Notes under the pieces: model-generated | Seen by the model: only the letters and a program-made list of their open reading frames with translations | What the model was told of the DNA's origin: nothing | Databases searched by the model: none | Shown here: positions 56,361 to 64,000 of the stretch, in pieces | Position numbering within the stretch: the first letter of the stretch is position 1 | Layout: every line of letters begins with the position of its first letter | Source of the DNA: an uncultured Opitutaceae bacterium | GTDB lineage: Bacteria; Verrucomicrobiota; Verrucomicrobiia; Opitutales; Opitutaceae | Assembly (NCBI GenBank): GCA_937902925.1 | Contig: CALFNN010000105.1 | Span: 239,605-303,604 of the forward strand | Reading direction: 5' to 3' | DNA: 64,000 nucleotides | Program-made: the position numbers and the translations under genes

Positions 56361-56741
56361 ATGCCGACCATCAACCAGCTCGTGCGCAAAGGCCGCCGCA
56401 AGATGCGCGTCAAGTCGAAGTCGCCCGCCTTGTCGGGTAACCCTTTCCGTCGCGGCGTGTGCGTGCAGGTCATGACTCGCACGCCCAAGAAGCCAAATTC
56501 GGCTATCCGCAAGGTCGCGAAGGTCCGGCTCACGAATGGCAACGAGGTCATCTCCTACATCCCGGATGAAGGACACAACCTCCAGGAGCACTCGATCGTC
56601 CTCGTGCGGGGTGGTCGCGTGAAGGACTTGCCCGGCGTGCGTTATCATATCGTCCGCGGTGCGCTGGACGCCACGGGCGTCGAGAAGCGCCGTCGCTCCC
56701 GTTCCAAATACGGCGTCAAGCGCCCGAAGGCCGCCAAGTAA
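56361..56741 (+). CDS. rpsL: 30S ribosomal protein S12
   Basis: 126-aa decoding-centre protein. [20 protein letters not shown] and the loops [20 protein letters not shown] and [20 protein letters not shown] are conserved; the lysines at the streptomycin-resistance positions are the wild-type ones, and the Asp in KDLPG is the usual methylthiolation target. First gene of the str cluster, 30 bases before rpsG. Confidence 0.98.
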   Translation: MPTINQLVRKGRRKMRVKSKSPALSGNPFRRGVCVQVMTRTPKKPNSAIRKVAKVRLTNGNEVISYIPDEGHNLQEHSIVLVRGGRVKDLPGVRYHIVRGALDATGVEKRRRSRSKYGVKRPKAAK

Positions 56742-56770
56742 GCTGCGTTTTTCCTTAACCCTATTTCGTC

Positions 56771-57244
56771 ATGTCACGCCGTCACAGAGCAGAGAAACGC
56801 CAGCCCGTCCCGGATGCCCGTTACAAGAGCCCGCTCGTCGCGCACTTGGTCAACGTCATCATGAAGAGCGGCAAGAAGAACCTTGCCCAGCGCATCGTCT
56901 ACGGGGCTTTCGAAAAAGTCTCGGAGAAGCTCGAAAAGGGCGACCCGGTCGACCTGCTGCTCGGCGCGCTCGAAAACGCCCGCCCGCGTCTCGAGGTGAA
57001 GAGCCGCCGCGTCGGTGGCGCCACCTATCAGGTGCCGGTCGAAATCTCCTTTGAGCGCCAGGAATCGCTCGCCCTCCGCTGGATCGTCGACGCCGCCCAT
57101 GCCCGCAAGGGCGTGACGATGCGCGACGCCCTCGCGGCCGAGATCATCGACGCCTACAACAACACCGGTGGGGTCGTGAAGAAAAAGGAAGACACTCACA
57201 AGATGGCGCAGGCCAACCGTGCCTTCGCCCACCTCCGCTGGTAA
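56771..57244 (+). CDS. rpsG: 30S ribosomal protein S7
   Basis: 157-aa primary 16S binding protein of the head. Contains [60 protein letters not shown] and [18 protein letters not shown] at the end. Next to fusA by 17 bases. Confidence 0.98.
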   Translation: MSRRHRAEKRQPVPDARYKSPLVAHLVNVIMKSGKKNLAQRIVYGAFEKVSEKLEKGDPVDLLLGALENARPRLEVKSRRVGGATYQVPVEISFERQESLALRWIVDAAHARKGVTMRDALAAEIIDAYNNTGGVVKKKEDTHKMAQANRAFAHLRW

Positions 57245-57261
57245 CCAGTCCGGTCCGCGCC

Positions 57262-59457
57262 ATGTCTGCTTCCGCCGCTCCCGCCATTACTGTCGTCACC
57301 GACAAGGCCAAGATCTCCCCGGTCAACGCCAAGGATCGTCCGTTCCCGCTCGAATGGACGCGCAACATCGGCATTGCCGCGCATATCGATGCTGGCAAGA
57401 CGACCACGACCGAGCGCATCCTGTTCTACTCGGGTGCCGTCCACAAAATGGGCGAGGTCCACGAGGGCACGACGGTGACCGACTGGATGGAGCAGGAGCG
57501 CGAGCGCGGCATCACCATCACTGCCGCCGCGATTTCCTGCGCATGGAACGCCTCGTGGGGCCCGTGGAAGGGAATCAAGCAGCGCATCAACATCATCGAC
57601 ACGCCCGGACACGTGGATTTCACGGCCGAGGTGGAGCGTTCGCTCCGCGTGCTCGACGGTGCGGTCGCCGTGTTCGACGCGGTCGCCGGCGTGCAGCCCC
57701 AGTCGGAAACTGTCTGGCGTCAGGCCAACAAATACAGGGTGCCGCGCATCGCTTTCATCAACAAGATGGACCGGGTGGGCGCGGATTTCTTCCGCTGCAT
57801 CGAGGACATTCGCATGAAGCTGAAGGCGAATGCGCACGCGATCTACCTGCCGATTGGCGCCGAGGAGAATTTTTCCGGCCTCATCGATCTCGTGCAAAAC
57901 GTCGCCTACAGCTTCATCGACGATCCAGCTGATCCACTCGGGATGAAGCCGGTCACGATCGAGATTCCCGACGCCATGAAGGCGCAGGCGAAGGAATATC
58001 GCGACAAGCTCATCGAGGCGGTTTCCGATTTCGACGACGTCATCGCGGAAAAATATCTCAACGGCGAGGATATCTCCGTGACTGAGCTGATGCTCGGCGT
58101 GCGCAAGGCGACGATTTCGCTCCAGTTCACCGGCGTGTTTCCCGGCTCCGCGTTCAAGAAGAAGGGCGTGCAACGCCTCCTCGACTGCGTCGTGAACTAC
58201 CTTCCGAGCCCGATCGACGTTCCGCCGATGCAGGGGCAGGACGGCGACGGCAAACCCGTCGAGGCCGTCGTCGACGACAAGGCGAAGCTCGCCGGTCTCG
58301 CGTTCAAACTTTGGAACGATCCGTTCGTGGGCCGTCTCGTATTCTTTCGCGTTTACACGGGCACCCTGCCGAAGGGCATGCCGCTCTACAATCCGCGCAC
58401 GCGGCGCACCGAGCGCGTTTCGCGCCTCGTGCTCATGCGCGCGATCGAGCGTGAAGAAATTGAAAAGGCTTACGCGGGCGACATCTGTGCGCTCGTGGGC
58501 GTGAAGGACGTGATCACCGGCGACACGCTGTGTGACGAAGATTTCGACATCCGCCTCGAGCCGCCGTCTTTCCCCGAGCCCGTCATTTCGATGTCCATCG
58601 AGCCGAATTCGAAGGCCGATCAGGAAAAGATGGGCACCGCCTTGCAGCGCCTTGTTGCGGAAGATCCGACGCTGCGCGTCAAAACCGATCCCGACACCGG
58701 CCAGACCATTCTTGCCGGCATGGGTGAGCTTCACCTCGACATCATTCGCGATCGCATGAAGCGTGAGTTCAAGGTCGAAGCCACCTCGGGCAAGCCGCAG
58801 ATCGCTTATCGCGAAACCATTCTCAAGGCCGCCGACGGCGAAGGTAAGTTTATCCGCCAGTCCGGTGGTAAGGGCCAATACGGCCACGTCTGCATCAAGC
58901 TCGAGCCGAACATCAAGGGCAAAGGCATCGAGGTCATCAACGAGACCGTCGGTGGCTCGATCCCGAAGGAATTCATCAAGCCTTCGACTGAAGGCATCAT
59001 GGAAGGCTGTAACAACGGAGTCGTCGCGGGCTTCCCCGTCGTCGATGTCATCGTTCGTATTACGGACGGTTCCTTCCATGAGGTGGATTCGTCGGAAATG
59101 GCGTTTAAGATGGCGGGCATCTTCGCGTTCAAGGACGCGATGAAGAAGGCGAACCCAATTCTCCTCGAGCCCATCATGGGCGTCGAAGTCACCACGCCGG
59201 AGGACTACCAGGGCGATCTCATCGGCGACATCAACCGTCGCCGCGGCACGATTCTCGGCATGGAGAATAAGTCCGGCGCGTGCATCATCGATGCCCGCGT
59301 CCCGCTCGAACTACTCTTCGGTTACATCACGGACATCCGTTCGCTCTCGAAGGGCCGCGCCTCTGCTGCGGTCTCGCCGTCGCATTTCGAACAGGTGCCG
59401 AATTCCCTCCTCGCCAAAATCGTCGAGAGCAACGCCAAGGGGCCGGCCCGCACTTAA
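57262..59457 (+). CDS. fusA: Elongation factor G
   Basis: 731-aa translocase GTPase. G1 [15 protein letters not shown] (about residues 41-55), [44 protein letters not shown]; domain IV/V with [19 protein letters not shown] and [20 protein letters not shown]. An N-terminal extension of about 30 residues (rich in Ala, Val, Lys) is present compared with E. coli EF-G (704); the first ATG at 57262 is kept because it is 17 bases after rpsG, but a shorter start is possible. Canonical fusA, from its location between rpsG and rpsJ. Confidence 0.98.
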   Translation: MSASAAPAITVVTDKAKISPVNAKDRPFPLEWTRNIGIAAHIDAGKTTTTERILFYSGAVHKMGEVHEGTTVTDWMEQERERGITITAAAISCAWNASWGPWKGIKQRINIIDTPGHVDFTAEVERSLRVLDGAVAVFDAVAGVQPQSETVWRQANKYRVPRIAFINKMDRVGADFFRCIEDIRMKLKANAHAIYLPIGAEENFSGLIDLVQNVAYSFIDDPADPLGMKPVTIEIPDAMKAQAKEYRDKLIEAVSDFDDVIAEKYLNGEDISVTELMLGVRKATISLQFTGVFPGSAFKKKGVQRLLDCVVNYLPSPIDVPPMQGQDGDGKPVEAVVDDKAKLAGLAFKLWNDPFVGRLVFFRVYTGTLPKGMPLYNPRTRRTERVSRLVLMRAIEREEIEKAYAGDICALVGVKDVITGDTLCDEDFDIRLEPPSFPEPVISMSIEPNSKADQEKMGTALQRLVAEDPTLRVKTDPDTGQTILAGMGELHLDIIRDRMKREFKVEATSGKPQIAYRETILKAADGEGKFIRQSGGKGQYGHVCIKLEPNIKGKGIEVINETVGGSIPKEFIKPSTEGIMEGCNNGVVAGFPVVDVIVRITDGSFHEVDSSEMAFKMAGIFAFKDAMKKANPILLEPIMGVEVTTPEDYQGDLIGDINRRRGTILGMENKSGACIIDARVPLELLFGYITDIRSLSKGRASAAVSPSHFEQVPNSLLAKIVESNAKGPART

Positions 59458-59477
59458 ACCTCCGTTCTTTTTCCACC

Positions 59478-59786
59478 ATGAAAGGTCAGCGCATCCGCAT
59501 CAAACTCCAGGGCTTCGACTATCGCGTCATCGATCAGTCGGCCCAGGACATCGTCGAGACCGCGAAGCGCTCCGGCGCCCGTGTGTCCGGCCCGATCCCG
59601 CTGCCCACCCGCATCGAGAAGCTTTCGGTCAACCGCTCCCCTCATGTCGACAAGAAGTCCATGGAGCAGTTCGAGACCCGCACGCACAAGCGGCTCATCG
59701 ATATCATCGAGCCCACCGCGCAAACCGTGGACGAGCTCAAGAAACTCAACCTGCCCTCGGGCGTGGATATTACCATCAACGTCTAA
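59478..59786 (+). CDS. rpsJ: 30S ribosomal protein S10
   Basis: 102-aa protein of the 30S head and of NusB-E antitermination complexes. [40 protein letters not shown] and the end [17 protein letters not shown] match the family. 20 bases after fusA, so the S10 cluster continues the str cluster. Confidence 0.97.
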   Translation: MKGQRIRIKLQGFDYRVIDQSAQDIVETAKRSGARVSGPIPLPTRIEKLSVNRSPHVDKKSMEQFETRTHKRLIDIIEPTAQTVDELKKLNLPSGVDITINV

Positions 59787-59823
59787 GACGCACTCCTAAC
59801 TTTCAACATTGGCAGTTGCCTGT

Positions 59824-59839
59824 GTGCCCTCCGGGGCAC
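59824..59839 (+). other. Hairpin in the rpsJ-rplC gap
   Basis: GTGCCC-TCCG-GGGCAC, a 6-bp stem with a TCCG tetraloop, in the 113-base gap before rplC. Not followed by T, so not a terminator. A leader element for ribosomal-protein autoregulation is possible but not shown. Confidence 0.35.
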
Positions 59840-59899
59840 CGCCAGGTTTCGACTAATGTAGGTCGTTAAACGGAAACCCTTCCACCTACCACTTAGCCC

Positions 59900-60637
59900 A
59901 TGATCTCATCGCTCCTCGGCAAAAAAATCGGGATGACGCAGGTCTACGACGCACAAAACGTGCTCGTGCCCGTCTCCGTGGTCGAAGCCGGACCCTGTTC
60001 TGTGGTCCAGGTCAAGACTGTCGAAACCGACGGCTACAATGCCGTTCAGCTCGGTTTCACGACGAAGAAAACCAAAAACACGAGCGCCGCCGAACTCGCC
60101 CATGCGAAAAAAGCCGGCCTCGACCTCGCGCCCCGCATGCTCGGCGAGGTCCGCCTCGCCGCCGCGCCGACCTTGAAGGTCGGCGATGTGGTCACCGTTG
60201 CCGCCTTCACCGAGGGCCAGCTCGTTGACGTCAGCGGCGTCAGCAAGGGCAAGGGCTTTCAAGGCGTCGTGAAGCGCTTCCGCGTCGGCGGCGGCCCCGC
60301 GGCGCACGGCTCGATGTTCCACCGCCGCATCGGGTCCATCGGCATGCGCCAGACTCCCGGCCGCTCGTGGAAAAACCAGCGCATGCCCGGCCACATGGGC
60401 AGCGACGCCCGCACCGTGCAAAACCTGCGCGTCGTGAAGATCATCGCCGACAAGAATCTTATCCTTGTGAAGGGCGCGATCCCCGGTGCGAACGGCGACG
60501 ATGTCGTCGTCCGCTCCGCGATCAAGGGCCAGTGGGCCCTTCCGGTCGTCGCGGCCCCGGCGCCCGCCGCCGCGGCCAAACCCGCCAGGCCGGCGGCCGC
60601 CGCCAAACCCGCCGCCGCTCCGGCTGCGAAGAAATAA
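59900..60637 (+). CDS. rplC: 50S ribosomal protein L3
   Basis: 245-aa protein close to the peptidyl-transferase centre. SSLLGKKIGMTQVYDAQNVL, VSGVSKGKGFQGVVKRFRVG, GSMFHRRIGSIGMRQTPGRS and KNQRMPGHMGSDARTVQNLR are characteristic; the Gln in GMRQTPGR area is the usual methylation site of L3. A 35-residue Ala/Pro/Lys tail (PAPAAAAKPARPAAAAKPAA) extends the C-terminus beyond the E. coli length (209). Confidence 0.97.
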   Translation: MISSLLGKKIGMTQVYDAQNVLVPVSVVEAGPCSVVQVKTVETDGYNAVQLGFTTKKTKNTSAAELAHAKKAGLDLAPRMLGEVRLAAAPTLKVGDVVTVAAFTEGQLVDVSGVSKGKGFQGVVKRFRVGGGPAAHGSMFHRRIGSIGMRQTPGRSWKNQRMPGHMGSDARTVQNLRVVKIIADKNLILVKGAIPGANGDDVVVRSAIKGQWALPVVAAPAPAAAAKPARPAAAAKPAAAPAAKK

Positions 60638-60653
60638 CCCGGAGACTCCCGCC

Positions 60654-61289
60654 ATGAAACTCACCGTTTTTAGTTCCGACGGCACGACCAGCAGCGAGAA
60701 GGATTTCGCCGGTCTGCCGACCTTCGAAGGCGACAAGGGCCTCCAGGCCGTGAAGGAAGTCGTCGTCGCGATCAATGCCAACAACCGCCAGGGCACGCAT
60801 TCCACGAAGACCCGTGGCGAAGTCCGCGGCGGCGGCAAGAAGCCGTGGCGCCAGAAGGGCACCGGCCGCGCCCGCGCCGGCTCCATCCGCTCGCCCTTGT
60901 GGTCCGGCGGCGGCGTCGTGTTCGGCCCCAAGCCTCGCGACTACTCGAAGAAAATCAACGCCAAGGTGAAGCAGCTCGCGTTCAGCCGCGCGCTCTTCGA
61001 TCGCGCCAGTGCCGGCGAGCTCGCCGTCATCGAGCAGTTTGCGGTCGCGCAACCCAAGACGAAGCTCGTGGACCAGGTCGTCGGCCGGATCGCACCCCAG
61101 GGGAAGATTCTCCTGGTCGACGCGCCGTTCGCCGTCGAGACCGCCCGGGCCGCGCGCAACATCGAGCGCGTTTCGCTCCAGGAGGCCGCCAAGCTCAACA
61201 CGCACGACCTCTGCCAATACCGGAAGATCGTGGTGAGCGCGAAGGCGCTCGAGGCGATCATCGCCCGGGTCAATGGAGGGAAAAACTGA
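60654..61289 (+). CDS. rplD: 50S ribosomal protein L4
   Basis: 211-aa protein; its loop TRGEVRGGGKKPWRQKGTGR, ARAGSIRSPLWSGGGVVFGP lines the exit tunnel, followed by RDYSKKINAKVKQLAFSRAL. In other bacteria L4 controls the S10 operon. Its stop overlaps the ATG of rplW (TGATG). Confidence 0.97.
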   Translation: MKLTVFSSDGTTSSEKDFAGLPTFEGDKGLQAVKEVVVAINANNRQGTHSTKTRGEVRGGGKKPWRQKGTGRARAGSIRSPLWSGGGVVFGPKPRDYSKKINAKVKQLAFSRALFDRASAGELAVIEQFAVAQPKTKLVDQVVGRIAPQGKILLVDAPFAVETARAARNIERVSLQEAAKLNTHDLCQYRKIVVSAKALEAIIARVNGGKN

Positions 61290-61570
61290 TGCAAGCCGAC
61301 AAGATTCTCAAACTCGTCCGTCTCTCGGAAAAGTCCAACAAGCTGAGCTCCGAGCTCGGGCAATACACTTTCGAGGTGTTCGGTCACGCCAACAAACACC
61401 AGATCGCGGAGGCGGTCGAGCAGACCTTCAAGGTGACAGTCCGCCGCGTGAACACGCTGACCTATCGCGGCAAAAACAAGAAGAGCCGGCAGGGCCGCCC
61501 GAGCGTCGGCTCCGACTACAAGAAGGCGATCGTGACCCTCAAGGCCGGCGACAAGATCGAGCTCGTCTAA
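61289..61570 (+). CDS. rplW: 50S ribosomal protein L23
   Basis: 93-aa tunnel-exit protein that docks trigger factor and SRP. QADKILKLVRLSEKSNKLSS, NKHQIAEAVEQTFKVTVRRV, NTLTYRGKNKKSRQGRPSVG and KKAIVTLKAGDKIELV. The ATG (61289) overlaps the rplD stop, coupling translation. Confidence 0.96.
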   Translation: MQADKILKLVRLSEKSNKLSSELGQYTFEVFGHANKHQIAEAVEQTFKVTVRRVNTLTYRGKNKKSRQGRPSVGSDYKKAIVTLKAGDKIELV

Positions 61571-61600
61571 CGCGCCCGCCCCACCCGGAGAAAATCCACC

Positions 61601-62467
61601 ATGCCTATCCATTCCTTTCGCCCCCTGACGCCGTCCGGCCGCTTCACCTCGCTGAACATGCAGGCGGGTCTCTCGAAGGAGCGCCCCGAGCGCTCCCTCA
61701 CCGAGCACAAGCACAAGAGCGGCGGTCGCAACGTCTACGGCCGCGTCACCTCCCGCCATCGCGGCGGCGGCCACAAGCAGCTTTACCGCATCATCGATTT
61801 CAAGCGCGACATCCTCGACATGCCCGCCCGCGTGCAGGCGATCGAGTATGATCCCAACCGCAGCGCCAACATCGCCCTCGTCGCCTATGCGAATGGCGAG
61901 AAGCGCTACATCATTTCCCCCGAGGGCCTTGCGGTCGGCACCGTCATCGTCGCCTCGAACAAGGCAACGACGAACGATTTCACCGTGGGCAACAATTTCC
62001 CGCTGAAATTGATCCCGCCCTCGACGCTCCTGCATTGCGTCGAGCTTGTCCCGGGCCGTGGCGCGCAGATCGCCCGCGGAGCCGGTGCGAGCCTCGAGCT
62101 GATCGGTGTCGAAGGCGACAAGGCCCAGCTCAAGATGCCTTCCGGCGAGTTCCGCTACGTCCACGCCAACTGCCGCGGCACCATCGGCGTCGTCGGCAAC
62201 GGCGAACACAACCAGCAGTCGCTCGGCAAAGCCGGCCGCAAGCGGTGGCTCGGCGTCCGCCCGACCGTGCGCGGTATGGCGATGAACCCGGTCGATCACC
62301 CCAATGGTGGCGGTCAGGGCAAGTCCAAGGGTGGTGGTGGCCGCCAGCATCTCGTGTCGCCGTGGGGCCAGCTTGCCAAGGGCTACGTCACCCGCCGCCG
62401 CCGGAAGCTCTCCACCAGCATGATCATCACCCACCACAACGGCCGCAAGCCGCGCACCAAGAAGTAA
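61601..62467 (+). CDS. rplB: 50S ribosomal protein L2
   Basis: 288-aa protein needed for subunit joining and peptidyl transfer. SFRPLTPSGRFTSLNMQAGL, HKSGGRNVYGRVTSRHRGGG, IIDFKRDILDMPARVQAIEY, MNPVDHPNGGGQGKSKGGGG and RQHLVSPWGQLAKGY. The active-region His in MNPVDHP is conserved. Length is a little above E. coli (273). Confidence 0.98.
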   Translation: MPIHSFRPLTPSGRFTSLNMQAGLSKERPERSLTEHKHKSGGRNVYGRVTSRHRGGGHKQLYRIIDFKRDILDMPARVQAIEYDPNRSANIALVAYANGEKRYIISPEGLAVGTVIVASNKATTNDFTVGNNFPLKLIPPSTLLHCVELVPGRGAQIARGAGASLELIGVEGDKAQLKMPSGEFRYVHANCRGTIGVVGNGEHNQQSLGKAGRKRWLGVRPTVRGMAMNPVDHPNGGGQGKSKGGGGRQHLVSPWGQLAKGYVTRRRRKLSTSMIITHHNGRKPRTKK

Positions 62468-62485
62468 GCCGCCCCTCTTCGCACC

Positions 62486-62761
62486 ATGGCACGTTCCATC
62501 AAAAAAGGTTTCTTCGTCGACTACCACTTGCTCGAGAAGATCGAGAAGGCCGTGAAAGCCGGCGCCAAGAAGCCCATCCAGACCTGGTCCCGCCGCTCGA
62601 CGATCACGCCCGATTTCATCGGCCACACGTTCAGCGTGCACAACGGCAAGATCTTCACGGCGGTTTACGTCACCGAGAACATGGTCGGCCACAAGCTCGG
62701 CGAGTTCGCGCCGACGCGCATTTTCAAGGCGCACGGTGGCATGACCCGCAAGGAAATCTAA
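62486..62761 (+). CDS. rpsS: 30S ribosomal protein S19
   Basis: 91-aa head protein. [60 protein letters not shown] and [10 protein letters not shown]. Its usual neighbour rplV does not follow directly: an exported-protein gene intervenes. Confidence 0.97.
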   Translation: MARSIKKGFFVDYHLLEKIEKAVKAGAKKPIQTWSRRSTITPDFIGHTFSVHNGKIFTAVYVTENMVGHKLGEFAPTRIFKAHGGMTRKEI

Positions 62762-62787
62762 CCGCCCGCCCGCCCGCGTTTTTCCCG

Positions 62788-63114
62788 ATGCTCCGCCGCC
62801 TCCTCCAGTCCAGCCTGCTCGCGCTCGCCGCCGTCGTGCCGTTTGCGGCGCGGGCGGCGACCGTGCCCGGCGCGGCTACGGTGGTGGCGGTCCGGTCCGG
62901 GAGCGCCGCCGACCTCGTTCTCCTCGATCGTGGCTTCGATGCCGGTCTCCGCCAGGGCATGATTTGCCGCCTCGCGCGCGGTGGAGCGGACATCGCCGAG
63001 GTTCTCCTCGTCGGGCTCCGTCCGACTTGCGGCGCGGCCCTCATCCTCAACCTCGCCCCCGGTCAGTCGATCCGGGCCGGCGACGTGGCCACCATCAAAC
63101 TCCTTAAAACCTAA
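62788..63114 (+). CDS. Small exported protein inserted in the S10 cluster
   Basis: A 108-aa product with a clear signal peptide (LRRLLQSSLLALAAVVPFAARAA, cleavage before TVPG) and a small beta-rich domain: TVVAVRSGSAADLVLLDRGF, DAGLRQGMICRLARGGADIA, EVLLVGLRPTCGAALILNLA, PGQSIRAGDVATIKLL. The repeated Gly-turn-strand layout resembles small beta domains of exported proteins such as the FlgT C-terminal type; I do not recognise the family with certainty. It is 26 bases after rpsS on the same strand, in a transcript otherwise made of ribosomal proteins. The unusual neighbourhood and codon use in line with neighbours suggest a stable, highly expressed gene. Confidence 0.75.
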   Translation: MLRRLLQSSLLALAAVVPFAARAATVPGAATVVAVRSGSAADLVLLDRGFDAGLRQGMICRLARGGADIAEVLLVGLRPTCGAALILNLAPGQSIRAGDVATIKLLKT

Positions 63115-63140
63115 AATCCTCCACCAACCAAAAGGGTAGG

Positions 63141-63158
63141 GTCCCGCTCCGGCGGGAC
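63141..63158. repeat. Small palindrome GTCCCGC-TCCG-GCGGGAC
   Basis: A 7-bp perfect hairpin with a TCCG loop in the gap between the exported-protein gene and rplV. No T-tract follows. The sequence around it (AGGGTCCCGCTCCGGCGGGAC) is of the kind seen as dispersed extragenic palindromes. Confidence 0.45.
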
Positions 63159-63198
63159 TGCTATCGCCGAAGTTCAAATCGGAATCCTCACCACCACC

Positions 63199-63540
63199 AT
63201 GGAAGTCCAAGCCCTCACCCGCTACGCGCGCATGTCGCCGAAAAAGATGCGCGACGTGTCCCGCATCATCCAGGGGCGCAAAGCCTCGGAAGCCGTCGAT
63301 TACCTCGCGCTCATTCCGCGCAAGTCGGCCAAGCTCATCGCCAAGACGCTGAAGAGCGCCATCGCGAACGCCGAGAACAACAACAACCTCTCGGCCGACG
63401 ATCTCACCGTGAAGCTCGCGCTGATCGACTGCGGTCCGGTCCTGAAGCGCTTCAAGGCCGGTGCGCGCGGCACGGCGATGCCCCGCCGCAAGAAGATGTC
63501 GCACATCCGCATCGTCCTCACCGACGGCAATTCCAACTAA
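63199..63540 (+). CDS. rplV: 50S ribosomal protein L22
   Basis: 113-aa tunnel protein. EVQALTRYARMSPKKMRDVS, RIIQGRKASEAVDYLALIPR, SAIANAENNNNLSADDLTVK and RKKMSHIRIVLTDGN; the hairpin loop between residues 80-100 (RFKAGARGTAMPRRKKM) reaches into the exit tunnel. Ten bases before rpsC. Confidence 0.97.
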   Translation: MEVQALTRYARMSPKKMRDVSRIIQGRKASEAVDYLALIPRKSAKLIAKTLKSAIANAENNNNLSADDLTVKLALIDCGPVLKRFKAGARGTAMPRRKKMSHIRIVLTDGNSN

Positions 63541-63549
63541 TCCACTTCC

Positions 63550-64000
63550 ATGGGCCAAAAAACCAATCCCACCGGCTTCCGTCTCGCCGTCCGCCGCAAC
63601 TGGCAGTCCCGCTGGTTCGCCACGAAAAAGGATTTCCCGAAGCTGCTCCTCGAGGACCAGATCATCCGCACCAAGCTGATGGAGAAACTCAAGCAGGCGT
63701 CCGTGCCGCGCATCTTCATCGAACGCGCCTCGAGTCGTGTCCGCGTCAAGATTTACACCGCGCGCCCCGGCATCGTCATCGGCCGCAAGGGCCAGGAAAT
63801 CGAGAAGATCAAGGAGGAGCTCTCCAAGCTCACCGGCAAGGAAATCCTCCTCGATATCCAGGAAGTGAAGAAGCCCGAGATCGAGGCCGCGCTCGTGGCG
63901 GAGAACGTCGCGCTCCAGCTCGAGCGCCGCATCGCGTTCCGCCGGGCCATGAAGAAGGCCGTCGAGATGGCCATGGCGCTCGGCGCCGAGGGCATCCGCA
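63550..64000 (+). CDS. rpsC: 30S ribosomal protein S3 (5' part)
   Basis: The first 150 codons are visible; the gene continues beyond the window. GQKTNPTGFRLAVRRNWQSR starts the protein and the KH domain follows with RIFIERASSRVRVKIYTARP, GIVIGRKGQEIEKIKEELSK. Full length in bacteria is about 210-240. The next genes are expected to be rplP, rpmC and rpsQ. Confidence 0.97.
   Translation, partial: MGQKTNPTGFRLAVRRNWQSRWFATKKDFPKLLLEDQIIRTKLMEKLKQASVPRIFIERASSRVRVKIYTARPGIVIGRKGQEIEKIKEELSKLTGKEILLDIQEVKKPEIEAALVAENVALQLERRIAFRRAMKKAVEMAMALGAEGIR

Overview
The window is a very GC-rich bacterial chromosome segment that looks verrucomicrobial, probably Opitutaceae-like. This is inferred from gene content: a Planctomycetes/Verrucomicrobia-type PSCyt1-DUF1549-DUF1553 protein next to a Tat-exported DUF1501 protein, a DUF1080 protein, an ECF sigma factor with a membrane-anchored C-terminal extension, and an AsmA-like envelope protein. 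No database search was possible.

Layout. 1-9.5 kb: end of a membrane protein gene, tRNA-Val, an exported oligogalacturonate-lyase-like protein, a Ski2-like helicase, a large AsmA-like protein coupled to a cysteine-cluster protein, and an exported family 28 glycoside hydrolase. 9.5-12 kb: an ilvBN operon of the E. coli AHAS I type, preceded by a leader peptide with a run of valine codons and a strong intrinsic terminator (transcription attenuation). 12-29 kb: housekeeping and accessory genes, including ettA, an exported msrA, a membrane-linked ECF sigma factor with a coupled paralogue of its own sensor-like domain, a fatty-acid-hydroxylase/PAQR fusion, a family 2 glycosyltransferase, an Hsp33-like chaperone, a pnuC/NR-kinase pair, tcdA, a Ca/Na exchanger, tatD and sufE. 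Four copies of a palindromic repeat are scattered between 13.7 and 28 kb, one of them read in frame inside the glycosyltransferase gene.

29-43 kb: the exported PSCyt1/DUF1501 pair, a DctA-type transporter, a short stretch with a degraded gene, a lemA / coiled-coil / M48 protease module, and a divergent envelope operon (TPR lipoprotein-like or periplasmic protein, ExbB, ExbD-like, TonB-like).

43-64 kb: the core gene-expression block: tRNA-Thr, tuf, tRNA-Trp, secE, nusG, rplK, rplA, rplJ, rplL, rpoB, rpoC, three terminator-like hairpins, then rpsL, rpsG, fusA, rpsJ, rplC, rplD, rplW, rplB, rpsS, an unexpected small exported protein, rplV and the start of rpsC, which runs off the window. The str and S10 clusters are therefore contiguous, and tuf sits ahead of secE rather than after fusA.

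Most promising observations: the ilvBN leader/attenuator, the hydroxylase-PAQR fusion, the in-frame palindromic repeat, the sigma factor plus coupled paralogue, the exported gene inside the S10 cluster, and substitutions at key residues in the GH28, ExbD-like and iron-ADH-like proteins.
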